This document shows positions 1 through 7,062 of a stretch of 7,331 nt of DNA, piece by piece (position 1 is the first letter of the stretch; the number at the start of each line of letters is the position of its first letter). The DNA comes from Candidatus Latescibacterota bacterium (GTDB taxonomy: Bacteria; Latescibacterota; UBA2968; UBA8231), in NCBI GenBank assembly GCA_021295675.1, contig JAGWBY010000131.1, positions 1 through 7,331 on the forward strand. The letters are read 5' to 3'. The position numbers and the translations under genes were made by a program. The notes below the pieces were generated by a model. That model saw only the letters and a program-made list of their open reading frames with translations. It searched no databases and had not been told where the DNA came from.

Positions 1-61
1 TCATATCCAAATGTATCAAGCCTTTGTCAATGTCGCCTGTCTGATGATTACACTCAGACGG

Positions 62-492
62 TTATGAAACCACTTCTAAACACTTTGCTCGTGCAACAAC
101 AAACGGATCAGCAACAGATCCTCCCTGAAGGCGCTCCTTCTTGCGAATCATCGCCTGAAAGTGCCTGACTTCAAATATCTCTTTGACGAACTCCAACTCC
201 TCCGCACTTGGCGTTATAAATACCTGCTGCCTATTCTCCTTACACCAAGCCGCCAAGTCTTCGTCGTGTGATTCCAATTCGTTAAATATAGCTATCGCAA
301 AACAAATCCTGAGTTTTTGACTCCTATAAAACGTGAGGATCCGTTTTGCGGTCGCTATACTTCTCGCGTTGAGGTAATTCGACCTTCTGTAACCATCGAG
401 TCAAATGCTTCCCACAAAGAGGGAAATCGATCGCGGTAATAATGGCGGAAAAGATCAATCAGTGGGCCACTATCGAACACATAGACTGTCAT
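62..492 (-). pseudogene. DUF4411 PIN-like toxin, interrupted by a miniature element
   Basis: Predicted PIN-fold ribonuclease toxin of a type II toxin-antitoxin-like operon, now broken. The start is the ATG at 492-490, which overlaps the stop of the upstream regulator (ATGA). The first 45 codons read MTVYVFDSGPLID and end in STREV; a TAG stop follows inside an inserted 69-bp palindromic element. Beyond the insert the frame resumes as FNELESHDEDLAAW and contains VADPFVVARAK, the conserved DUF4411 block. Removing the insert plus one TA gives a continuous 119-residue protein. Visible acidic PIN residues are D7 (VFDSG), E44 and E48 (STREVFNELE) and D105 (VADPF). It is still shorter than the roughly 150-170 residues I expect for the family: the stop at 64-62 comes where homologs usually continue (GTVVT...), so the C-terminal part is lost as well. 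The family assignment rests on motif recognition. No functional toxin is expected from this copy. Confidence 0.8.
287..359. mobile_element. 69-bp IS630/Tc1-type MITE with TA target duplication
   Basis: A nearly perfect palindrome sits inside the PIN gene. The element proper is 289-357, flanked by TA at 287-288 and 358-359. Read on the minus strand, the left arm begins TATAGCGACCGCAAAAC and the reverse complement of the right arm begins TATAGCTATCGCAAAAC. The arms match at 20 of the first 24 positions, and weaker pairing continues toward the centre. A TA duplication with no coding capacity is what IS630/Tc1-mariner-type enzymes leave when they mobilise short non-autonomous elements. The decisive evidence is the host gene: excising 71 bp rejoins GTA to TTT AAC GAA in frame and restores a family-typical sequence. 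The parent transposon is not in the window. An RNA copy would form a long hairpin, in which two of the four arm mismatches become G-U pairs. Confidence 0.85.
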
Positions 493-1679
493 GTCCTTGT
501 TCCCTGATTGAAGAGCCATTCTTCTATTCTAGGGACATTCTTCGCCCGTGCACCTAGATAGTCAGCGGCTTGCTCCACCGAAATATGCCCTTGGTGATAA
601 TGGCTAAACACCATTTCAATGTACCGTTCACCTAGATACGCTCCCTTGGTCCGATAGTAATCACCGCCCGTACCTCCACGTCCCGTTTGATCCTTTGACC
701 ATTGTTGTACCTGCTGTTCGTAATCCTGTTGACGCACTCGTCCTTGGTTGAGTAGGCGACGCAGGATGGTTTCGCGACTAACGCAGTAAAGACTAGCCCA
801 ATTTTCGATAGCGTGATCGTCGATAGAAACACCAGCCGAACGCGCCTCGAAATCATGGGAGGGGACCAGAAACTCAGCGGCAAATAGATTGCAGAGTACT
901 TCTATGCGCCTATTGTCGCCGGTCATATGCTCAATGTAGTTGTCCTGTCGAGTATCTATCCCGCCAGTGTGCATCAGGAGATGTGCCAGTTCGTGGAACA
1001 AGGTAAAAATCTGACGGGATTTAGTGTTGTTGTTATTGACGTAGATAATTGGAAAATCTGGATCGTATAAACAGAAACCAGAAAAAGGAATATCGCCCGT
1101 ACCTATCCCCTTTTTTCGAGGCGGCTTGAAGGTATCTTTAAAAACAAAAACTCCGCATTCCTCCAACACTTCCCTCCAGTGCTTGAGAGCGTCTTCTGTA
1201 TTTTTCCATGCCTGTTGTTGAGCGAGTTCAATGCCCAGGTAGGTACGGACTTGCTTCGCCATATCAGTAGCGGCAACAGAGGAGGCAAAATCAAGATCGT
1301 GCAGCACCCTGCGTTTTGCCGGATTCACACCGCCATACAGTTCGTCAAGATTGAGTTGTAGTACTCTTGCTTTGCGGAGTAGGTAACGCATCCATGGCGA
1401 GAGATGCAGCAATTCTTCCTTCGGCAAAGTGCGAAATTCTTGCTCTATGGTTTCCTCTTCTGGCACCTCGGGAAAAAAGAACAGTGCGATCGGGCGTTTA
1501 TAGATTTCGTATGCCAGCTTTTCCAACTGAATATATGTTGGAGACGCCTCGCCGCGTTCCCAAGTATCAACCTCTCTGGCCTGCTTGTTCATGCGCTGAG
1601 CCACTTCTTCCTGCGAGAGACCTAAGCTGGTACGCGCCCAGCGCAAGACTTCGGGGTTGACGGAAACAGGCCCACTCAT
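489..1679 (-). CDS. XRE-family regulator with ImmA/IrrE metallopeptidase domain
   Basis: A 396-residue regulator fused to a zinc peptidase, likely the antitoxin/autorepressor partner of the downstream PIN toxin. Residues 7-60 form an XRE helix-turn-helix (NPEVLRWARTSLGLSQEEVA, then WERGEASPTYIQLEKLA), and IALFFFPEVPEE at 64-75 is the usual motif following such domains. The ImmA/IrrE peptidase core has HELAH at 229-233 and a probable third zinc ligand, E260, in IEVLCNLFAAEFLVP. The C-terminal tail of about 70 residues is less recognisable. I chose the ATG at 1679 because GGAGG lies 7 bases upstream and the codon overlaps the stop of a small upstream ORF; an open frame continues to 1754 but lacks such a signal. 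Its stop overlaps the PIN start. ImmA/IrrE proteins of this type are known to pair with DUF4411 genes. The whole frame and the zinc ligands are intact, unlike its neighbours. Confidence 0.9.
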   Translation of the reverse strand: MSGPVSVNPEVLRWARTSLGLSQEEVAQRMNKQAREVDTWERGEASPTYIQLEKLAYEIYKRPIALFFFPEVPEEETIEQEFRTLPKEELLHLSPWMRYLLRKARVLQLNLDELYGGVNPAKRRVLHDLDFASSVAATDMAKQVRTYLGIELAQQQAWKNTEDALKHWREVLEECGVFVFKDTFKPPRKKGIGTGDIPFSGFCLYDPDFPIIYVNNNNTKSRQIFTLFHELAHLLMHTGGIDTRQDNYIEHMTGDNRRIEVLCNLFAAEFLVPSHDFEARSAGVSIDDHAIENWASLYCVSRETILRRLLNQGRVRQQDYEQQVQQWSKDQTGRGGTGGDYYRTKGAYLGERYIEMVFSHYHQGHISVEQAADYLGARAKNVPRIEEWLFNQGTRT

Positions 1680-1692
1680 AATGATACCTCCA
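1669..1692 (-). promoter_or_regulatory. Ribosome binding site and coupled start of the XRE gene
   Basis: On the minus strand, GGAGG is followed after TATCATT by ATGAGT. The TGA of the preceding small frame overlaps this ATG (TTATGA). This fixes the regulator start at 1679 rather than at the farther upstream GTG and implies translational coupling. Confidence 0.75.
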
Positions 1693-1824
1693 CAATATTC
1701 ACAGTGTCGTTGTCGAAGATACCCATTACCATCGCTAGGGTCTTCCACCCTCAATTAAGACGACGGTCTTGTTGACGCACTGGCGAATCAAATCATAGCC
1801 CTGCCAGTAGGCATCGTCTAAGTC
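1676..1824 (-). pseudogene. Small leading ORF of the TA operon, frameshifted remnant
   Basis: Unrecognised small protein, about 50 residues, read in two frames. From about 1824 one frame gives DLDDAYWQGYDLIRQCVN followed by KTVVLIEGG. Near 1744-1749 the sense jumps one frame and continues KTLAMVMGIFDNDTVNIV and then EVSL, ending at TGA 1678-1676. One missing base in the purine-rich stretch around 1742-1749 would join the two halves. Both halves look like protein: alternating hydrophobic and charged residues, and hydrophobic strand-like runs (VVLI, LAMVMGIF, VNIVEVSL). The second half ends in a 4-base ATGA overlap with the XRE start, the same coupling used at the XRE/PIN junction, which argues for a genuine first gene of the operon. 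No start codon is visible in the upstream frame, so the 5' end is either lost or further damaged. I do not recognise the family. The alternative is a coincidental open stretch in the leader. Confidence 0.45.
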
Positions 1825-1847
1825 TGGCTGTCGGCTATAGGATATTC

Positions 1848-1857
1848 TAGTATACTA
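1848..1857. promoter_or_regulatory. 10-bp palindrome TAGTATACTA over the -10 box, candidate operator
   Basis: The perfect palindrome TAGTATACTA covers the -10 hexamer of the predicted operon promoter. XRE-type antitoxins commonly repress their own promoter by binding such palindromes, so this is the natural candidate operator. Because the site is symmetric it also presents TATACT on the plus strand, toward the nuclease-helicase gene, but no good -35 partner is visible there. A 10-bp AT-rich palindrome can also arise by chance. Confidence 0.35.
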
Positions 1858-1877
1858 TGACCCTGTAACGCAGGCAA
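1849..1877 (-). promoter_or_regulatory. Predicted sigma70 promoter of the XRE/PIN operon
   Basis: On the minus strand a -35-like TTGCCT (1877-1872) and a -10-like TATACT (1854-1849) are separated by exactly 17 bases. This matches consensus at 4/6 and 5/6 positions. It lies directly upstream of the small ORF and the XRE gene and points into the operon. Confidence 0.5.
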
Positions 1878-1930
1878 TCAGCAGGCCGCCATTCCTCACG
1901 ATCTATTACCCTCCAACGCAGGGATCCGAT

Positions 1931-4900
1931 ATGCAGTTCGTAATCGACGTGCACTTGCACTCGCGCTTTGCGCGAGCGACGAGCCGCGAGCTCAATCCTT
2001 CCAACCTGCACAAGTGGTCGGCGCTCAAGGGCGTTGACGTGGTCGGCACGGGCGATTACACGCATCCCGAGTGGTTCGCCGAATTATCTGAGCAACTGGA
2101 ACCTGTCGAAGAGGGGCTATACCAACTTGAACCCGGCCGCCGCGCCGCCGTGGAACAAGAGTTGCCCGAGCGCTGTCGCCGCGCCGTGCGCTTCATGCTT
2201 TCGGTGGAAATCAGCACCATCTACAAGAAGGGCGACAAGACTCGCAAAATCCACCACGTCGTCATCCTGCCCTCCCTCGAATCCGTCTCTCGACTCAATC
2301 GCCGCCTCGGTGCCATTGGCAACTTGAAGTCCGACGGCCGGCCCATCTTGGGACTGGATAGCCGCGACCTCTTAGAGATCTGTCTCGAAGCCGACGAGAA
2401 TGTGCTTTTCATCCCGGCTCATATATGGACGCCGCACTTTGCCGCGTTGGGGGCCTCGTCGGGCTTTGACTCGTTGGAGGAGTGCTACGAGGATTTGCTG
2501 CCGCACATCTTCGCGGTGGAGACCGGCCTGTCTTCGGATCCGCCGATGAACTGGCGGCTGTCGGCCCTAGACCGCTATGCGATCGTATCCAATTCCGACG
2601 CCCACTCGCCGCAAAAACTGGCCCGCGAGGCTACATGCTTTGACACGGAGTGCTCGTATCCGGGCATCTACTCTGCGCTCAAAGACCGCGACCCAGCGCG
2701 CTTTTTGGGCACCTTGGAATTCTACCCCGAAGAAGGCAAGTACCACTACGACGGCCACCGCAAGTGCGCGGTATGCTACAAACCGGCGCAAACGCTAGCC
2801 GCTGAGGGGATCTGCCCAGTGTGCGGACGCAAGCTGACGGTGGGGGTTTTGCACCGGGTGGAGAAGCTAGCCGATCGACCGGAGGGGTTTCGACCGGAGG
2901 TTGCTCCGCCCTACGAGTACTTGATTCCGCTCGACGAAGTGATCGGCGCAGCGGTTGGCGTTGGTCCGAAGAGCAAGAAAGTCCGCGCCGTGTACGACCG
3001 GCTCTTGGCCGAAGTAGGTACAGAACTCGAAGTATTGCGCCGCGCTGGACTCGACGCGATTGAAAGTTGCAGCGGGCCGTTGGTGGCCGAGGGCGTGCGC
3101 CGGATGCGCTGCGGCGAGGTGGATATCTACCCCGGCCACGATGGGGAGTACGGCGTAATCAGCGTGTTCACCGAGGAGGAGCGGGCGCGCTTGAAAGGAC
3201 AGGGTGCGTTGTTCGACTTGGGACCGGCGGTCGCGAAGACGGCTGAGGAAGTCCACGTTCCAGCGATGCCGTCACCAAGACCCGCTAGCACCGCACAAGT
3301 GGAGCAGGACGCGGACGCGCTCGACGACGCACAGCGGCAAATCGAAGAGACCGAAGGAGGGCCTTTGGTGGTTGTGGCCGGGCCAGGATCGGGCAAGACA
3401 CGGGTGCTGACGCGGCGCATTGCCCGGCTGGTCGCAAGCGGCGTGGACCCGGGACAGATCATGGCCATCACCTTTACCCGGCGGGCGGCTGGACAAATGC
3501 GGCAGCGGTTGAGCGCATTGTTGGGTGGTGGGCTGGGCGCGATGCGGGTGGGGACCTTTCACCGCTTGGCGTTGTCGCTCTTGCGGGAGTTGGGCTGCGA
3601 ACCAAAGCTGGTGCTCGACGAGGTGGAAGCGCGTCGGTTGCTGGAAGGGGCGCTAGCAGACGCCGGATTGTCGGGGTCGGTTGCCACCGCCAGCCAAGCC
3701 ATTTCGCTGGCCAAGGCCGCCGCGAAGGGGCCGGATGAGATTGTCGAAGAGTGGCGACCGCATTACGACGCCTATCAGGAGGCCCTCCACGCGTCTGGAG
3801 CCTGCGACTACGACGACATTCTCTTGGATTTGCTGCGCCTCTTAGAAGCGGATGCAGCCGTGCGGGAACAGGTGCGAGCGCGGTTCCCCTATCTGCTGAT
3901 AGACGAGTTCCAAGACCTCAACGCCGCGCAGTATAGATTGGTCCTGCAGTTGGCGGGTGAAGGCACGGGCCTGATGGCCATCGGCGACCCGGATCAAGCG
4001 ATCTACAGCTTTCGCGGAGCTTCGCCCGACCACTTCGTTCACTTGCGCGACCGTTTCTCGGATACGCGATTCTTTCATCTAGGCGCAAACTACCGCTCGC
4101 AGGGGCATATTGTCGAGGCCGCCGCTGCCGTCGTCAGCCACAATCGAGGGCGCGAGGCCATTGAGCTCGCGCCCATGCGTCCAGGAAAGGAGCGGATCCG
4201 CCTAATCGAGGTGCAGAGCGAGACGGCCGAGGGCATTGCGGTGGTGCGGGAGATTGCCCGCATGGTCGGCGGCACGCAGAGGGCACGCGCAGCTTCGCCG
4301 ACTTTGCCGTGCTCTTCCGCACTGGCCGACAGGGCCAAGTACTGGAGGAGTGCTTCCGCAAGGAGGGCCTGCCATACCGACTCCTTGGCCAGAAGGGCTT
4401 TCTCCAAGCGCCGGCCGTGCGGGCCGCGTTGGCGTTTGCCCGCTACGCCGCGATCTCGCAAGAGGATGTGCGCCGCTGGCAGGCACTAGAGGCCATGGGC
4501 GTGGAGCCGCACATTTTGCGCCAAGTGCGACGAGGGGAACTGTCGGCCGCAGCGCAGGACCGGGTCGAGGCGCTAGAGGCGCAATGGGCCGCGCAGGAGG
4601 GGGCGGGTGCTTGGGTGCGCCGCTGGCAGGCCGAGTTCGGCGACCCAGAGGACGAGGACTTGGAGCACTTGGCCCGGGTAGCGGATGCGGCTGGAACGCT
4701 CGCGCAGCTATTGGAGACCGTGCTCCTAGGCGCGGAGGCCGACTACGAGGAGCGGGGCGGCCCCCAAAGTCCGGAGGCCGTCGCGCTGATGACCTTGCAC
4801 GCGGCCAAGGGCTTGGAATTTCCAGTGGTATTTATCTGTGGGGTGGAGGACGGACTCATCCCCTTCCGCGAGCGGGATGCCGATTTCGCCGAGGAGCGGC

Positions 4901-5094
4901 GGCTCTTTTACGTGGGCATGACGCGAGCGGAGGAGGAATTGGTGTTGCTGCGGGCGCGCAGCCGCCAGCGCTATGGCGAGCGGATGCAGTGCGCGCTATC
5001 GCCGTTTGTGGATGAGATCCCCGCTCAGTTGCTCGCGCGCGAGGATGCAGCCATGCCGCGCCCACGGGAGGCCGAGCAGCTATCGCTCTTTTAG
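1931..5094 (+). CDS. EndoQ-type PHP nuclease fused to UvrD-type helicase, one frameshift
   Basis: Fusion repair enzyme of about 1050 residues once the frame is repaired. Residues 1-415 resemble Endonuclease Q, which nicks DNA 5' of deaminated bases and abasic sites: metal-binding DVHLHSRFARATS (H8, H10), GDYTHPEWF (D42, H45), KIHHV, PAHIW (H164), VETGL (E197) and SNSDAHS (D223, H225), then a C4 zinc finger (C279, C282, C295, C298) and the EndoQ C-terminal block PYEYLIPLDEVIG to PGHDGEYG. Residues from about 460 form an SF1A helicase: Walker A AGPGSGKT (483-490), TFTRRAA, GTFHR, DEFQD (658-662), GDPDQAIYSFRGA and NYRS. The frame changes between about 4271 and 4292. Beyond it motif V (LMTLHAAKGLEFPVVF) and motif VI (FYVGMTRAEEEL) are intact, and the chain ends in QLSLF. 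The start ATG has AGGGA six bases upstream. All catalytic motifs survive in the two pieces, so the break is recent or an assembly error. Without frame repair the first piece ends at 4489 and lacks motifs V and VI. Confidence 0.88.
4271..4292 (+). repeat. Imperfect 11-bp direct repeat at the helicase frameshift
   Basis: GGCACGCAGAG (4271-4281) is followed at once by GGCACGCGCAG (4282-4292); they are identical at 9 of 11 positions. Deleting one unit restores the helicase frame and gives MVGGTRSFADFAVLFRTG, a family-like junction. A simple one-base loss in the same place would also restore the frame. Confidence 0.5.
5091..5094. other. Overlapping stop codons of convergent genes
   Basis: TTAG serves both genes: TAG (5092-5094) ends the nuclease-helicase on the plus strand, and TAA (5093-5091) ends the acyltransferase on the minus strand. 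No space is left for a separate terminator between them, and none is visible nearby. Confidence 0.85.
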
Positions 5095-7022
5095 CTCGGT
5101 TCCGGGTTGAAAAGCCGCGCGATGTGTACGGCTTGGAAGAGCGTCGCTGGCTCTAGCTGCGTGCGCAGGGCGCGCTTGTGCGGCAGGAGCGTGGTTTCGC
5201 CGAGCATGGGCGGGCAAACCATCACTTCGACCTGTCCACTGCCGATATTGAGATTGCCTCGGGGGCATTTGGGCCACAGCGAGTGCAGGCCGCGAAAAGC
5301 TAGCGGCACGATGATCACGTCGGGCGGCAGATAAGCAAAGAGCGCGTGCTGCATGGGTAGGCACTGATGCTCAAACGCGGCGGTGGTGCCCTCGCCATAG
5401 ACGACGCCCGGCCGCTGTGCGAGGAGTTCGGCAAAGCGGCGCGTGGGATTTTTCGTGTCGGCCGAACGACTCATAATGACGTGCCCATCGACTTTCTCCA
5501 TGATCTGATCGACTTCCTCGGTAGTAAAGCCAATTAGCGAAAAAGAGCGCCCACCAATACGCAGGGATGCGGGTTCGGTCAGTCGAGCGCGGGCAAGGCT
5601 CACCGGCGCGGGGGGTTCGCGCCAGCCCATCAGTTCGAGGAAGCGGGGGTCGTGGGTCAGGCTGCTCATCACCGGATGGTCGAAGAGGCTGCGGTGGGTG
5701 GGGAGGAACAGGACCTTCTCCTGTTTGTTGGCTAGGTCGAAGTCGCGGGCAGTGGCGGCGAAGAGCGGATCGGCGCTTACGGTCAATTCAATGCCGAAAA
5801 TGTCCAGCGATTTTCTTCCCCATTCGCTGCTTTGGGCGCTGGCGGCTTTGAGGCGCTCCGCTTCTCTCATTTTTTTCTTTCCAGTGCGGTAGTAGAGAAA
5901 AGCCCACTGAAAGAGGCGTGCCCGACGGCTCCACGAGCCGAGGGTCTGGCGTCGCCCGACGTGCTGGTATTCGAGAAAGCGACCCTTGGCCTTGCCGTCG
6001 AGCAGTGGGGGTAGGACCACCAGATCGACTTCTCCCCGCGCTCGGCCCGCTAGTCGGTTGACGTAGCCGACTAAGCGGCGCGTCAGGTCGATCATGTCGC
6101 GGGTCAGGTAGCTGTACTCTTGGCCATACCAAAATTCCTTCGGCTTGATTTGGGCGGGGTCTTCGGAGTGGGCTTGGAGGAACTTGAGTAGCATGCCCTT
6201 ACCCAACAGGACCAGCTTGCACAGCTTTTGGTGCCATTGGGCGCGCACCTGCCCCTCGATGCGGGCCAAGAGCAAGTCGGCGTCCGTGATGGCCTTCCAC
6301 ACCGAGATGCCGAGATAGATGAAGTTGCTGTAGGTATTGAAGCGGATGGCGAGGTGCTCGCCAGCGGCGAGGTAATCGACGACGCGCTCGGCAACCTCAC
6401 TAAGCAAGTTGCGCAGCGTCCCGGCGTGGCGCACTCCGTCGATTTCGCAGGCGTAGTGCTCGGCTAAGCGCGGATCGTCGGCCGAGTCGGTCGCGGGCTC
6501 TTTTTGCGCCGTCCCGGATTGTATCTTCTCGGCGACGGCATGGGCGTGGGATAGCGGCACGCGGGCGACCCGCAGCTTGACGAGGGCGGCCTCACCTTCG
6601 TCGAGGGTGTAGGGGTTGTCGCGGCCTAGGGACCGATTGGTAGAGCGCGTGGAAATCGAGTGCGTCGCCGCGCCCGCGTTCGATGAAAAGCTGGCGCGTT
6701 GCTAGGTAGAGGCGGTTTCCTTGGTGGTAGGCGGAGCCGACGTCCTCGTAGCGGTCATAAGCCTCTTGTAGGCGCTTGTCGCGAAGCGGGGGTATGCCCT
6801 CGTGAATGGTGCCGATCAGTTCGGCGCGGCGCGTGAGCGCGTCGAGGTCGCTGCCCACCGGCCAAGTGATTTCGCTTGGATCGCGGTCGGCAAAGTGGCC
6901 GTCGCTGATGGCGCAAAGTGGCCGTCGCTGATGGCGACTTGCAGCAACTCCTCAGCCGCCTCGTCGTAGAGGCGCAACATTTCGTCTAGATCCACGTCGC
7001 TCAGCAGTGCGTCTAGGTCCAC
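5091..7022 (-). CDS. Long PlsC-type acyltransferase, disrupted by two frame breaks
   Basis: Probable acyl-CoA/ACP-dependent glycerolipid acyltransferase of the PlsC/GPAT superfamily, 635 residues when repaired. The C-terminal frame (open from 6560) carries the four superfamily blocks: block I THRSLFDHP (catalytic H and D, codons near 5697-5680), a block II-like MSRSADTKNPTR, block III YGEGTTAAF and block IV VIIVPLAFRG. The first 400 or so residues are charged and largely helical in character, with no membrane segment I can see, and match no domain I recognise. The GTG at 7022 is the likely start: AGG lies six bases upstream, and no ATG occurs between it and the preceding in-frame stop. Two disruptions occur: a perfect 23-bp tandem duplication at 6890-6935, and a one-base shift near 6629-6631. 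The acyltransferase domain itself is undamaged and could still be made from an internal start. The stop overlaps the convergent helicase stop. Substrate is not inferable; a PlsB-like rather than PlsC role is possible given the length. Confidence 0.75.
6890..6935. repeat. Perfect 23-bp tandem duplication inside the acyltransferase gene
   Basis: The 23-base unit at 6890-6912 (beginning GCAAAGTGGCC and ending CTGATGGC) is repeated without a mismatch at 6913-6935. The extra 23 bases shift the frame by two. Collapsing to one copy joins LLQVAISDGHFA directly to DRDPSEITWPVGSDLDAL, so the single-copy form was the coding ancestor. Consistent with replication slippage. Confidence 0.9.
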
Positions 7023-7062
7023 TTTGCACCTGTCTTTCGGTTCGCGTTGGCAGCCTAGAGTG

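Noticed and set aside
39..59. Hairpin GTCTGA/TCAGAC just past the PIN stop as a terminator
   Set aside because: The stem is only six base pairs, the loop is nine bases, and no T-run follows on the minus strand.
1680..1754. N-terminal extension of the XRE gene to a GTG at 1754
   Set aside because: The 25 extra residues (MRVEDPSDGN...CEYCGG) do not resemble an XRE N-terminus and have no start signal, whereas the ATG at 1679 has GGAGG at ideal spacing and an ATGA overlap.
1772..1795. TTGACG with a possible -10 as a plus-strand promoter for the nuclease-helicase
   Set aside because: At proper spacing the downstream hexamer (ATAGCC) is a poor -10, and it lies inside the opposing small ORF.
1834..1839. 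TATAGC near the operon start as a second end of the MITE
   Set aside because: Only the first six bases match; the following sequence (CGACAGCC) does not continue like the element's terminus, and there is no partner arm.
4271..4300. Programmed ribosomal frameshift in the nuclease-helicase
   Set aside because: There is no slippery heptamer or evident downstream structure, and other genes in the window carry similar breaks, so mutation or assembly error is more likely.
4236..5015. Long plus-strand frame overlapping the helicase
   Set aside because: Arginine-, glycine- and alanine-rich translation without domain motifs; it is a GC-rich shadow of the helicase frame that carries motifs V and VI.
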